Shown in pieces: positions 25,936 through 34,618 of a stretch of 64,000 nt of DNA (positions are counted from its first letter, which is position 1; each line of letters starts with the position of its first letter). The notes beneath the pieces were generated by a model. It searched no databases. It was not told the DNA's origin and saw only the letters and a program-made list of their open reading frames with translations. A program made the translations under genes and the position numbers. The DNA comes from Galactobacter caseinivorans (GTDB lineage Bacteria; Actinomycetota; Actinomycetes; Actinomycetales; Micrococcaceae): the NCBI RefSeq assembly GCF_003640665.1, contig NZ_QQXL01000001.1, positions 558,001 to 622,000 of the forward strand. The letters run 5' to 3'.

Positions 25936-26164
25936 TACCCACCGCCTGCGATAGGGCGCCGTGACGGGCCTCAGCGAGGATCCCTTCAAACGAGTCTGCG
26001 AACACGGTCACACGGCCACGGTTCCCGCCAGGATGGGAGTCCGTAGTGAACCCCTCGCCAGCGGCCGCCGCAATAGCCTCGGCCTTGTCTTCGAGAACCT
26101 TCATGATCGCCGGGTCACTACGCAGTGCAGGAAACGCCGAGTTGTGGATAACGACCTTCGCCAT
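25928..26164 (-). CDS. Head-tail connector component (gp10-like, short)
   Basis: A 78-residue protein, MAKVVIHNSAFPALRSDP, with a helix EDKAEAIAAAAGEGF followed by short strands RGRVTVFADSFEG. Position between the head-closure protein and the tail terminator matches the HK97 gp10-like component. It overlaps both neighbours (TGATG upstream, eight bases downstream). Family assignment is from order and fold impression. Confidence 0.6.
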   Translation of the reverse strand: MAKVVIHNSAFPALRSDPAIMKVLEDKAEAIAAAAGEGFTTDSHPGGNRGRVTVFADSFEGILAEARHGALSQAVGSG

Positions 26165-26502
26165 CAGCCCTCCACTCGTGACAAGTTGATCCGATAGCCC
26201 GGCTGGAAAGCGAACGGGCCATGATTGAAATCGTCCGCGTAACCCTCGACCTTGAACTGCGTCCCGTTCACAACGACCAGATCGCCCGGCCCCGCAAACG
26301 GTGTAGCGCAGTACACGTCAAGGTCACGCTTCAAACCGCTCTCAAGCGCTCGGATCGCCACATCGGGAGACGGGGGAGCCCACCCATAAACCGGGGCAGG
26401 CACGGGATCGCCCCAGCCCTTCACCGGCTCACCCATCTCATCCTCACCGCCGCTCAGCAGCGGGCGATGAAGAACCACGTATGGCTCCGGGTACGCCGCC
26501 AT
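26164..26502 (-). CDS. Head closure (head-tail adaptor) protein
   Basis: A 112-residue beta-rich protein. The ATG at 26502 makes a TGATG overlap with the previous stop and is preferred to the longer ORF at 26535. It carries VYGWAPPSPDVAIRALESGLKRDLDVYCATPFAGPGDLVVVNGTQFKVEGYADDF, which is the usual pattern of phage head closure proteins (residue numbering of a small SH3-like barrel). It should seal the portal channel. Confidence 0.7.
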   Translation of the reverse strand: MAAYPEPYVVLHRPLLSGGEDEMGEPVKGWGDPVPAPVYGWAPPSPDVAIRALESGLKRDLDVYCATPFAGPGDLVVVNGTQFKVEGYADDFNHGPFAFQPGYRINLSRVEG

Positions 26503-26906
26503 CAGACGGCCCCACCAGACGGGATGATCGTCCATGCACGCTTATGGCCTCGCGCCGTCCGCAACAGATTCCGATCAGCCTTCGACAGGTACACGGCCCC
26601 ATCCGGGTTCGAGAAATTGAGGGTCTGCGAGAACGGGCCAGCACCCTGCTGGATCGACCCCAACCCGCCCTCACCGCCCGGAGTTGCCGGTGCAGTCATC
26701 GCGCGCTTCACCATCCGGCAAACCACCAGACGCGGAATGTCCGCGTCCATGGTCCCCGCAGCGATCCGCGCGTCCACGTCCGGGTACAGCGCCCGGATCT
26801 CCACCGACGCCTCGTGAAGCTTCTGCCCCGCCTCGCCCTCACGGTCGGAGGGCAGCAGCGGCCAGTGCGCCTTTAGGCCGTCCAGGTCCGCGTAGTCCGC
26901 GGCCAC
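26502..26906 (-). CDS. Head-tail connector, Gp19/Gp15/Gp42-like
   Basis: A 134-residue protein with an N-terminal helical bundle (ADLDGLKAHWPLLPSDREGEAGQKLHEASVEIRALYPDVDARI) followed by IPRLVVCRMVKRAMTAP and a C-terminal segment that ends in aromatic SNPDGAVYLSKADRNLL. This is the pattern of the Gp19/Gp15/Gp42 connector family that docks under the portal. Confidence 0.75.
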   Translation of the reverse strand: MAADYADLDGLKAHWPLLPSDREGEAGQKLHEASVEIRALYPDVDARIAAGTMDADIPRLVVCRMVKRAMTAPATPGGEGGLGSIQQGAGPFSQTLNFSNPDGAVYLSKADRNLLRTARGHKRAWTIIPSGGAV

Positions 26907-26908
26907 GG

Positions 26909-27193
26909 TCAGGCTCCCTTGCGGGGACGCCCAGGGCCACGCTTCGGTGCAGGCTTCGTGAAGTCCAAACCAGACGCCGCAGCATCCGGGGCCAGGTCCG
27001 CGACAGGCTCAGCATCACCCACACGGACCACCGGCACAGCGGAGTCGCCCGCCAGCCCAGACGCCGCAGCATCCGGGAGCAGGCAGTGCGAGCCCACGCG
27101 ACCCTCAGCCCAATCCGGCACCAGATCGCCAGGCTCAAACATGTGCAGCTCGCCGCCATCCCACAGGGACACGGCAGTGGCAAGAATCGCCAT
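26909..27193 (-). CDS. Small head-region protein with repeated peptide and AT-hook-like tail
   Basis: A 94-residue protein with good AGGAGG ribosome site. The peptide PDAAASGL occurs twice (near residues 40 and 68), separated by an acidic segment, and the C-terminus KRGPGRPRKG has the GRP core of an AT-hook DNA-binding motif. It lies directly after the capsid gene. Function is unknown; contact with DNA during packaging is a guess. Confidence 0.6.
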   Translation of the reverse strand: MAILATAVSLWDGGELHMFEPGDLVPDWAEGRVGSHCLLPDAAASGLAGDSAVPVVRVGDAEPVADLAPDAAASGLDFTKPAPKRGPGRPRKGA

Positions 27194-27255
27194 TCATTCC
27201 TCCTAGTGGAAGACGGCGGGCGGGCCAACCAATCATGGTCAGCCCGCCCAGCACG

Positions 27256-28272
27256 TCAGGCCAGAACCTTCGCGGAAAGCGTGAGGTTCGTATTCGGGGC
27301 CACCGGCAGCATGATCGCCGACGCCTTAGTCCACTGAGCCACCGGGTCCTTGTCCGAGTAGGTGCCCACGACGATGCCGGGAGCCTCGGTGGAATCGATG
27401 CCGTAGTCAGCGTCGATGGCCTCAGCCGTGGTGCCCCACAGGGTCTCACCGATCTTCTGATCAGCGCCCGGCAGGAACAGCAGCGACTTCGGGTCCAGCA
27501 CATCGGCAGGATTCGGCGCGCCAGCCACCTTCGCCTCGTACACCTCAAAGGCAGGCAGGCCGTGTGCGGCCAGCAGGTCGTTGAGGTCGGTCAGCTTCAC
27601 CAGACGGGTGCCCGGATTGGAGCCGTACACCGCCTCAGCCAGCGACTTGTTGCGGATGGCCGTGGACAGGATCTGGCGAGAAACCAGGATCCGGCCGGGA
27701 CGCGCACCGTTCGTCGCGGCGTACACCTCGGCCCACGCCAGCAGGTCGTCAACGACGTTGCCGCCAGCGCCCCACAAGGTGGTCGCAGTCTGCGTGTGCT
27801 TGGCGGCGCGACCGAAGTCAGCCTCAAGAGTGAGGCCGTTCTCGTTCAGCGTGACCTTGCCGGTCTGCAACAGCTGCCCGCGGGCAACCTCAGCGCGAGC
27901 GCGGATCTGCTTGGCCAGAGTTACGCCGTCCGCTCGGAGCGCATCCACGATGGACTGATCGGCGTTGCGCATCTTGAGGCGCGTGTACTCATCTAGGCGG
28001 GTCTTCACCGAGATCGGCGGAAGCTCACCAGAGATCACGCGGGCAGCTCCGCGCGAGCTAATCGGGGACTCCGTGTCGTAGGCGCGGAACTTGGCCACGC
28101 GGGCCAGGCCGCCGCCGCCGACATTGGCGCGGAAATCCACGTCATCGACAGTCACGTCAGGGAGGAACGCGCTCAGCGTGAACGCATTCTCGGGCAGGTC
28201 CTCCAAAGCCGCACGGACGTAGCCCGTGAGGTCAGCGGCGGACAGGGTCTCATTATCGAGCGAAAGAGCCAC
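27256..28272 (-). CDS. Major capsid protein (phage_cap_E type)
   Basis: A 338-residue HK97-fold capsid protein of the lambda gpE/phage_cap_E family: ALEDLPENAFTLSAFLPDVTVDDVDFRANVG near the start, SSRGAARVISGELPPISVKTRLDEY in the middle, the spine helix region DALRADGVTLAKQIRARAEVARGQLL, and GIDSTEAPGIVVGTYSDKDPVAQWTKASAIMLPVA at the end. Downstream of decoration and scaffold genes, in canonical order. Confidence 0.9.
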   Translation of the reverse strand: MALSLDNETLSAADLTGYVRAALEDLPENAFTLSAFLPDVTVDDVDFRANVGGGGLARVAKFRAYDTESPISSRGAARVISGELPPISVKTRLDEYTRLKMRNADQSIVDALRADGVTLAKQIRARAEVARGQLLQTGKVTLNENGLTLEADFGRAAKHTQTATTLWGAGGNVVDDLLAWAEVYAATNGARPGRILVSRQILSTAIRNKSLAEAVYGSNPGTRLVKLTDLNDLLAAHGLPAFEVYEAKVAGAPNPADVLDPKSLLFLPGADQKIGETLWGTTAEAIDADYGIDSTEAPGIVVGTYSDKDPVAQWTKASAIMLPVAPNTNLTLSAKVLA

Positions 28273-28284
28273 GGAGACCTCCTA

Positions 28285-28662
28285 TCAGGCGAAGATAAAG
28301 CGGGCCGGGGCAGTGCCCTGGGCCGCATCGGAAACGGGAATGGGAAGGTTGGCGGCCACCACGCGGGCGTCATCCAGGAGCGACGCGCCCACCGGACTCG
28401 TTCCGTTAGCAGGGGCGCGCACACCGGACAGCAGGAAGCCCGCAAGCTTCGTGCCGTCATCGCCAGTGAAGGGGACAAACTTGCCGTCCGTACCCTTCGC
28501 CAGCGCGATCCCGGACTTGAACCAGCCGTCCGGGAAATGCGTGACCTTCACAAACTTGGGCGTATCGAGGGTCACCGTTCGGCCCTCGTTCGTGCCGCGG
28601 GCAGAGCCGAGCCACGAAATGTCATCGCCGCCAAGGCGACGCGTATTGATGGAGAGGTCCAT
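28285..28662 (-). CDS. Head decoration protein
   Basis: A 125-residue protein with ATG at 28662 (MDLSINTRRLGGDDISWLGS). The C-terminal half (AGFLLSGVRAPANGTSPVGASLLDDARVVAANLPI) matches the pattern of gpD-like head decoration proteins that stabilise the expanded capsid. It lies between scaffold and capsid genes. Confidence 0.75.
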   Translation of the reverse strand: MDLSINTRRLGGDDISWLGSARGTNEGRTVTLDTPKFVKVTHFPDGWFKSGIALAKGTDGKFVPFTGDDGTKLAGFLLSGVRAPANGTSPVGASLLDDARVVAANLPIPVSDAAQGTAPARFIFA

Positions 28663-28681
28663 CAGTCCTCCTAAGAGAGAG

Positions 28682-29206
28682 TTACTTGGCCTTCTTCGCG
28701 GCGTACGCAGCACGACCGGCTGCGAGGCCACCAGAGGCAGGTGGGTTGTTGGAGCCCGTACCGGCGCCAGGCACCGGGTCGGGTCGGGTAGCCTTGCCCT
28801 CAGCGCGGGTGTGCAGCTCATGGATCTTCTTGGCCGACGCCTCGAAAGAGGCGGCGTCCGTACCGACCACCAGGTCTTGGTAGTCCGCGGGGACAGGGAA
28901 CTTCGCGAGGGCCTCAGCGCGGGCAAGGCTCGTGCGGGACTGGGCCAGCTCCGCCTTCGCGTCGTCGCGCTCCTTGTTGGCGCGCTCGATGTCGGAGAGC
29001 TTCGCGCTCTCGGCGGCATCGACCTTCGCCTTGTACTCGGCGGCCTGCTTCTCGGCGGCGTTGGCCCGCTCGCGCTCCTTGTGGAGTGCGCTTAGGCCCG
29101 GCTCGCCAAGCGGCTCGTTCTCCTTGCCCTGCGCCCCCTGCTCACCCAGAGCACCATCCGTGGATGCGGGTGGCGTCTGTTCAGCAGCGGGATCGGTTTC
29201 AGCCAT
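28682..29206 (-). CDS. Capsid scaffolding protein
   Basis: A 174-residue, highly charged protein. The ATG at 29206 (MAETDPAAEQTPP) is chosen because the extension is in a shadow frame. An acidic N-terminus, a long coiled coil (about 40-115, KERERANAAEKQAAEYKAKVDAAE) and a small basic C-terminus (AAGRAAYAAKKAK) form the normal scaffold layout in which the C-terminal end binds the coat protein. Confidence 0.85.
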   Translation of the reverse strand: MAETDPAAEQTPPASTDGALGEQGAQGKENEPLGEPGLSALHKERERANAAEKQAAEYKAKVDAAESAKLSDIERANKERDDAKAELAQSRTSLARAEALAKFPVPADYQDLVVGTDAASFEASAKKIHELHTRAEGKATRPDPVPGAGTGSNNPPASGGLAAGRAAYAAKKAK

Positions 29207-29307
29207 GAGGGCTCCTTGGTGTTGTGCCGCATCGCGCGGCGTATCGAACCCGGCAGGCGTCGCACCAGCGGGAAAAGGGAAACCCGCGCCATCAGGCACG
29301 GGTTGGA

Positions 29308-30048
29308 TTAGTGGGCGTGAACGCCGTCAGTGAGGATGTCCGGGTACATCTCGCGCATGTGCGAGGCAATGTCCCGGATGTCACCCGAGCCAGACGCTTT
29401 GCGGGCCTCCATATACATGTCCAGCCAGTCATCCGGGAGGTACCCCTTGGGGTAGTCCTCCTTGGAAGCGATCCGGACTGGCTGGCAATCGCACTTCGGG
29501 TGATAAGGCTCGCCATCCGAGGCCAACCGAGCGGAGTTCTCTGAAACGTAGTCAGCGCCGCGAGATGCCAGGACGAGGCACCATGCGCACGTGATAGCGC
29601 CGCGTGGAACACGTGCCCACATGACGCCCTCGCGGTCCGCATTTTTCCGGATCGTGTCCCGGCCCTGTTGCTGAACCCACAGGCCGGTGTAGGTGGCCAG
29701 GTATCCGAGCACCCTGGAAGGGTCGCCGTCGAACAAGCCACCCGACGCGGACTCGACACTGGCCGCCATGTCCGCGGCGGACAGCGACGAGCGCGCCGGA
29801 GTAGGCGTGAACGTCCCAGCGTCACCAGACGCCGCCATGAGCTCCTGGTACCACTCCACGGCCAACTGGGCGGACACCGGGCCGAAACGCTTCACCAGTT
29901 GCGGGATGAACCGCATCAGGTCGCGCTTCGCCGCCGCAGGGTCCGACAAGTCCAAGCCGTTGAAGTGCCGAGTCAACGCCGCGTCAAGCTTCCCCTCAAG
30001 AGACGCCTGCCGCGACCGATACCGATCAATCGACTCAGCCGACGGCAT
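29308..30048 (-). CDS. MuF-like minor capsid protein
   Basis: A 246-residue protein immediately after the portal gene. It has a helical N-terminus, and a metal-binding-like C-terminal signature: GAITCAWCLVLASRGADY then YHPKCDCQPV, the Cys/His pattern of the VG15/MuF head-morphogenesis family. It makes a TGATG overlap with the portal stop, so the ATG at 30048 is used. It is probably ejected or used in head assembly; it lacks an added toxin domain. Confidence 0.8.
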   Translation of the reverse strand: MPSAESIDRYRSRQASLEGKLDAALTRHFNGLDLSDPAAAKRDLMRFIPQLVKRFGPVSAQLAVEWYQELMAASGDAGTFTPTPARSSLSAADMAASVESASGGLFDGDPSRVLGYLATYTGLWVQQQGRDTIRKNADREGVMWARVPRGAITCAWCLVLASRGADYVSENSARLASDGEPYHPKCDCQPVRIASKEDYPKGYLPDDWLDMYMEARKASGSGDIRDIASHMREMYPDILTDGVHAH

Positions 30049-31439
30049 CACGCACCACCTGACGGTTGCGTAGTTGCAGCGAGGAGCGCATCAATCGCAG
30101 ACGAGGCGTCCACCTTTCGGGCATGTGCAAGGTTCCGCTCGATCTGATCGGGGCGGAGTCCGTAGACCTCCATCGCCACCTCGGGATCGCCGTCCGGGAA
30201 CGTGCTCACGTACTTCTGGCCGGCGTCCGCACGGGCCGCCAGGGTCGGCGTTCCAGGGTCACGGAACCCGGCACGCAGCGACGTAAGGTCCTTGCTCATT
30301 GCCGGGGTCAACTCGCCGTGCTTCACGGCCAGGATCTTCCGGGCGTAGTCCACGCGCGCCGCCCCAATCGAGGGCAGCTCGTTCTCGATCATCGCAACCA
30401 TGTCCGACTCAGAAGCCAGAATCGCATCGGCTGACGACGGGTTGTCATGAACAACGCCCAAGTACGCCAGCGGCATCGTCGTCTCAGAGGAGACCATCGC
30501 CGCAATCGTCCGCAGCATGTCAGAGTGCGGCTGCATGGACGCCTGCTGCAACTGCTGAATTGCAGGGCGGACAAGCTTCTGCTCGTCCTCATCGAACACG
30601 TCCGGCAAAGCCCAGATGCCACCGATGAGCGCCTTCAACGGATCAATCTTGTTGCCCTGATCGTCCTGGAAATGCTCCGGCTGAGCGCCCAGCAATGAAC
30701 GCTGAGGGGCAGAGAAGAACTCCGCCTGCACCTCCTGCCGCAGCATCGTGCGCACACCGTTGTCAATGAACCCCATCAACGGGCGCGTAATCCGGGAGCG
30801 CCCCATCGGACGCTCAAGCGACGCATCCCACGGCAGCACCGAACACGGCACCAGATCCTTGATGCCTACGTACTCGTCCAGGACCATCCACGGCCCACGC
30901 ACACGCTCAACACGCAACGTCAGGCCAGGCAGGTACATGAGCGTCTGCGTCGTAGAAACCATCTCCAACGCCGCTGTGACCTCACCCGTACGTGGATCAA
31001 CTGTCGCCGTCGCCTTAGATGCCGGGCGCAGCGTCCTGATCGGCTCACCCTCCGGATCATCGTTAGGCGTCACGAACGCAAACGACACACCATGCTGCAT
31101 CGCAGACCGTGTCCACTGACGCTCCAAAGCACGGTGAGCGTCCGTGCCCGTGATCTCGTCCAGCTCCCGCGAGAGCCCAGACTTCACCGAAGACGTGTAC
31201 CCATCCGGGCGGACACGCGCCGCGGGGACCGTCACTGTCTTCTCAGCCCACCCAATCGGCGTCTGAAAATCAACCATGTGCGGCGGCACAGAAAAGCCCA
31301 CCCGCTCAAGACGCTTCTTCGAATTGTGGTAATCCGAGCGCAGCATGTTCCGGCGAGTGTGAGCAACCACCTGCCCCCACAGCTTCCCGAACACGGCAGC
31401 CTCTTCCGGGGTCATCTCCCGCGGCTTCAACAGCTCCAC
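30048..31439 (-). CDS. Portal protein (SPP1 gp6-like)
   Basis: A 463-residue portal forming the dodecameric ring at the packaging vertex. Recognised by KPREMTPEEAAVFGKLWGQ near the start, the central GFIDNGVRTMLRQEVQAEFFSAPQRSLLGA region and SSETTMPLAYLGVVHDNPSSADAI, typical of phage portal SPP1_Gp6 members. I use the GTG at 31439, eight bases after an AGGGGG site; a TTG three bases upstream is the alternative. Confidence 0.9.
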   Translation of the reverse strand: MELLKPREMTPEEAAVFGKLWGQVVAHTRRNMLRSDYHNSKKRLERVGFSVPPHMVDFQTPIGWAEKTVTVPAARVRPDGYTSSVKSGLSRELDEITGTDAHRALERQWTRSAMQHGVSFAFVTPNDDPEGEPIRTLRPASKATATVDPRTGEVTAALEMVSTTQTLMYLPGLTLRVERVRGPWMVLDEYVGIKDLVPCSVLPWDASLERPMGRSRITRPLMGFIDNGVRTMLRQEVQAEFFSAPQRSLLGAQPEHFQDDQGNKIDPLKALIGGIWALPDVFDEDEQKLVRPAIQQLQQASMQPHSDMLRTIAAMVSSETTMPLAYLGVVHDNPSSADAILASESDMVAMIENELPSIGAARVDYARKILAVKHGELTPAMSKDLTSLRAGFRDPGTPTLAARADAGQKYVSTFPDGDPEVAMEVYGLRPDQIERNLAHARKVDASSAIDALLAATTQPSGGA

Positions 31440-31451
31440 CAATGAGGCCCC

Positions 31452-32981
31452 CTAAAAGACGACGGCACCCCTCGGCTTACGCGCCGAACGGGACCTGCGA
31501 CGGCGAGCAAACTTGATCGCCCCGAAATACGCGTACGTGGCAGCCATGAACGGTGCCAGCGGCACGTCAAGGCTCTGTCTCACCCAGCGGAAAGCACCGG
31601 GGAAATTCTTAAGCGGCTCAGCGGCCGCATGCTCAATGGACGTGTCCAGTTGCTCTTGCGAGTAGTGGGACACCGACCGGTCAACCTCGATAGCCTGGCG
31701 GGTCAAAGCGCACGCCTGAGTGAACTCTTTGCCATCCAAGATGTAGAGGTTCTCCGTCATGCCACGCTTGCGCAGCGGCACTTCGAGGATGTCCCGCGCC
31801 GGGGAGTACGCATCCAGCACCACCGGAGTACGGCGGCCCGCATGAGACCACAACCACTCCACAAGCGCCGTCGTCCCATCCCGCGAGAACGCCGTATCAG
31901 CGGCCAGCTCAAGATGCACCCAATCGTCTGCGAACGTCGCCGCGCAGATCGTGACCTGCGTGCGCTCCGGGTTCATGTCCACACCAAACGCCGCCAACGG
32001 CCACTCAGGATCAGGCTCAACACCCTCACCCAGCGCCAGCTTGTTCCACTTCGCAATGTCCACCGCGGCACGCTGAGAGGCTTTAGGAGTCGGCCACATA
32101 TTCAACCGCTCACGGGCGAACGACCGCGGCGCAAACCGCTTCGACTCACCCTCCACCGTGCGCTCCTTAATACGGCCACCCAGCGCCGGGTTAGCCTCCG
32201 CCCAGTTCTTCCGATCCCGGACAAACACCCGCAACTCCGCCTCAGTCATCTTGTCCACGTCGCCCCGAGCCGAATGCTCAACCCAAGCGCACCGATCGTC
32301 CTCACCAGTGACCGCCGCGTCACGCACACGCACAAACGGTTCGCCACGCTCCGAGATGACCGCAGGCGGCGTGCCCATGTAAATGATCACCGGATCACCA
32401 GACGGGGAAGCGGAGACCGTGGCCTCTAGCGCCTCCTGCTCATCCGGCTCATACTCCTGAGCCTCATCAACCACCAGCACGTCAAACGACGAACCACGGC
32501 CCGCGCCGCCCGTGCGCGCACCAACCTCGATGCACCCACCATTCGCCAACACGATGGCCTCCTGGCCGTTCGTCTTGCGGATCTCCACCACCAGCTTGTT
32601 GAGGGCCGGGAACTTGGCGTTAGGGTCATTGACCTGCTCACCAAAGAAATGGCGCAGACGCTTGAACGCCTTGCGCGCCGTCCCAAGGTGGTGGGCTGTG
32701 TGCAGGATCTTGAGGCCCAGCATCACCGTCAGGTAAATCTCCACGATCTCCAACGTGCCGTTCTTGCCGTTCTGGCGCGGCACCGTCAGCCCCCACGTTG
32801 ACGCGCACCACAGATCGTCAGGGCCACGACGCAGCCACGACCGCACCGCGTCCGCCTGCCACTCATCCGGCACATACTCCAACGCGTCCACCAACGCCAG
32901 AGCGTCAGTGGCATCCGTGATCGTGTACCCACGCGGAGACGGGGCAGTGTTAAACCGGGGCGACTGCGAACCGAGAAGCAC
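31452..32981 (-). CDS. Terminase large subunit
   Basis: A 509-residue packaging motor and nuclease. The ATPase domain shows a Walker A-like PRQNGKNG, Walker B VLVVDEAQE and coupling motif region YMGTPP. The nuclease domain has acidic residues in FGVDMNPERTQ and VVLDAYSPA. The basic C-terminus (ARRRRSRSARKPRG) should contact the portal. The start is GTG at 32981. Lies between the small subunit and the portal, in canonical order. Confidence 0.92.
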   Translation of the reverse strand: MLLGSQSPRFNTAPSPRGYTITDATDALALVDALEYVPDEWQADAVRSWLRRGPDDLWCASTWGLTVPRQNGKNGTLEIVEIYLTVMLGLKILHTAHHLGTARKAFKRLRHFFGEQVNDPNAKFPALNKLVVEIRKTNGQEAIVLANGGCIEVGARTGGAGRGSSFDVLVVDEAQEYEPDEQEALEATVSASPSGDPVIIYMGTPPAVISERGEPFVRVRDAAVTGEDDRCAWVEHSARGDVDKMTEAELRVFVRDRKNWAEANPALGGRIKERTVEGESKRFAPRSFARERLNMWPTPKASQRAAVDIAKWNKLALGEGVEPDPEWPLAAFGVDMNPERTQVTICAATFADDWVHLELAADTAFSRDGTTALVEWLWSHAGRRTPVVLDAYSPARDILEVPLRKRGMTENLYILDGKEFTQACALTRQAIEVDRSVSHYSQEQLDTSIEHAAAEPLKNFPGAFRWVRQSLDVPLAPFMAATYAYFGAIKFARRRRSRSARKPRGAVVF

Positions 32982-32992
32982 GCGACCACCAC

Positions 32993-33391
32993 CTAAGCCC
33001 GCTTCATCCGACCCAAGATCGAATCCAGCGAAGAAACATTGTCCGGCAGATCAGCCGGGAGAGAGGAAGGCTTCGATTTGCCACGGGAGGCCAGCGCCTC
33101 GTACTTCGTGGCCAGGGAGACAAGCGCGGCCTGCTGGCCCTTCGCCTCCGACATGACCGCGTTGAACTTCACCTCAACAGTGAACGGGTCGCCCTCCTCA
33201 AACGGGATGTCAGTCAGCCGGAACTGCATCAGCTCCAGCACGCCCTTGCCCTGAATTATGTTGTCCAGCTCATCCAGGCGGTCCGCGGTACGGGCAACCT
33301 CTAGGGCCACCGCATCCGCCAGCGGGTCACCAGTGCGCAAGTCCGCCCACAGCACGGCGCCACGCTCACCAAGCCCAGAAGGGTCATCCAT
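32993..33391 (-). CDS. Terminase small subunit
   Basis: A 132-residue helical protein directly upstream of the large subunit. The ATG at 33391 follows GGGAGG and gives MDDPSGLGERGAVLWADLRTGDPLADAVALEVARTADRLDELD, the pattern of actinophage small terminases. It should bind the packaging site and start DNA cutting. Confidence 0.8.
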   Translation of the reverse strand: MDDPSGLGERGAVLWADLRTGDPLADAVALEVARTADRLDELDNIIQGKGVLELMQFRLTDIPFEEGDPFTVEVKFNAVMSEAKGQQAALVSLATKYEALASRGKSKPSSLPADLPDNVSSLDSILGRMKRA

Positions 33392-33418
33392 GCAACCTCC
33401 CAAGGCGGGAGGCGACGC

Positions 33419-33931
33419 CTACCCGGTGAAGCGGATCCCGGTCGTTCGGATGAACCGACCGAAAGAGTAATGACCACCCCAAGCACCCTGAGCCGCTTTC
33501 GACTCCGGCTCGGCGGTGAAGATGTGGAGGCCGCGCCCGGAGACGCTGACCTCGGTGAAGAGGATCGGGGCGGTGATGGTGTCGATGATCCGCCGCGCCT
33601 CGTCCGTGAGGTGCCCGTCAATCAGGCACCCGTCCAGGTCGTAGCATCCGAGGCCGCCGCCGAGCATGACGCCCATGCCGTCCCCAGCCGTCGACTCGCA
33701 CACCGCGGCGTGCGATGACCACGTGCGGCGGTTCGTAGACGATGCGGCGCGGCCGGCCACCGTGACCGGACGCTTCCCGTCGGCACGCACCCAACGATCC
33801 AAGGACGTCATGGCCGCGGGGAACGCACGCCGACGACGGTGAGCAGCGACCCGGCACCGCGTGGAACAGAACCGAGCACCGGCGCGCGGCAACAGCATCC
33901 CGCCACCGCAGTTCTCACACGCCCGATCCAT
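33419..33931 (-). CDS. Zinc-finger/prim-pol-like phage protein
   Basis: A 170-residue protein. The N-terminus is a small zinc-binding element (CENCGGGMLLPRAGARFCSTRC). The remainder resembles the N-terminal part of bifunctional primase-polymerase proteins (GDGMGVMLGGGLGCYDLDGCLIDG, then EVSVSGRGLHIFTAEPE) including the acidic YDLD and the SGRGLH box. It is shorter than a full prim-pol and lies in the packaging region instead of with the replication genes, so activity is doubtful. Confidence 0.6.
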   Translation of the reverse strand: MDRACENCGGGMLLPRAGARFCSTRCRVAAHRRRRAFPAAMTSLDRWVRADGKRPVTVAGRAASSTNRRTWSSHAAVCESTAGDGMGVMLGGGLGCYDLDGCLIDGHLTDEARRIIDTITAPILFTEVSVSGRGLHIFTAEPESKAAQGAWGGHYSFGRFIRTTGIRFTG

Positions 33932-34288
33932 GCCCCAATTCTACCCCAGGGAGGGACGCCTTGTAACGGATAATCCCAGTGATTACGCGGAAGTTGGAGA
34001 GGTGCCCCAACTGGCAGAGCGCTGTACGCCCGCCTAACGGACCAGCCCAGACGCAGGGGAACTATGCCCCCACGACGCCCGCAAACGAACCACACGGCAC
34101 CAGGAAGGCCACCAGCCGCGCCCCAACGACGAGACACGGGGGGATATTTCACCTAAACGGTAGGAGGTGGCGACTCTTTGGCGGGGGAGGGGATGGCCCC
34201 CACCCCAAAAAGTTCCGCGGATTCACGCAAATTATCCGTTTCAGCGGCCCGCGTTTGCGTGCCTGTGGATAACTTCGCGCGTTTCTGG
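33932..34288. other. Non-coding gap, possible cos/packaging region
   Basis: A 357-base gap between the HNH gene and the prim-pol-like gene, without a convincing ORF. It holds the inverted pair AACGGATAAT (33965-33974) and ATTATCCGTT (34231-34240), a second inverted pair CACGCAAA (34224-34231) and TTTGCGTG (34254-34261), a G/C-rich hairpin near 34180-34205, and a TGTGGATAA box (34264-34272). Position beside an HNH gene and the terminase fits a cohesive-end site, but I see no defined end sequence. Confidence 0.35.
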
Positions 34289-34597
34289 CTAGGCCCATCG
34301 GCTCGACGTTTTGAGGGGTTTGGCGGCCAGAATCGTGGAAATCTTGGGTGCAGACCGTGGCCCTTTGGACTGGTTGCAGCGGCGGCAGAGGATGGTGAGG
34401 TTATCCACAGCATCGGTACCGCCTTGAGCGTGAGGCACTATGTGGTCCACTTCGGCACTGTTTGGGGTTCGACCTTTGTCGTAGTCGAGCTGCACACCGC
34501 ATGCTGGGCAGTTGGTGAGCCCGTCTGCTTGGGCTTGGCGTTTGGTGTAGGTGCGGATGCGCTGCCATTGGGCTGTGCCGGTGCGGTTCGATGCCAT
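34289..34597 (-). CDS. HNH endonuclease of the packaging module
   Basis: A 102-residue HNH nuclease: [36 protein letters not shown] with the catalytic His in DHI and the Asn in DNL, plus zinc Cys pairs. Small HNH proteins next to the terminase are needed for terminase cutting in HK97-like cos phages. It is the first recognisable gene of the late module. Confidence 0.88.
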   Translation of the reverse strand: MASNRTGTAQWQRIRTYTKRQAQADGLTNCPACGVQLDYDKGRTPNSAEVDHIVPHAQGGTDAVDNLTILCRRCNQSKGPRSAPKISTILAAKPLKTSSRWA

Positions 34598-34618
34598 GCG
34601 CCGCCGCCCTTCATCGGG

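Noticed and set aside
33985-34060. tRNA-like start GGAGAGGTGCCCCAACTGGCAGAGC
   Set aside because: The D-arm resembles a tRNA but the D-stem does not pair, there is no anticodon stem, T-arm or CCTCTCC acceptor partner within 100 bases.
34264-34409. Two perfect DnaA boxes (34264-34272 and 34401-34409)
   Set aside because: The second arises from conserved Val-Asp-Asn codons in the HNH motif; the first is single and not in an AT-rich stretch. Not treated as an origin.
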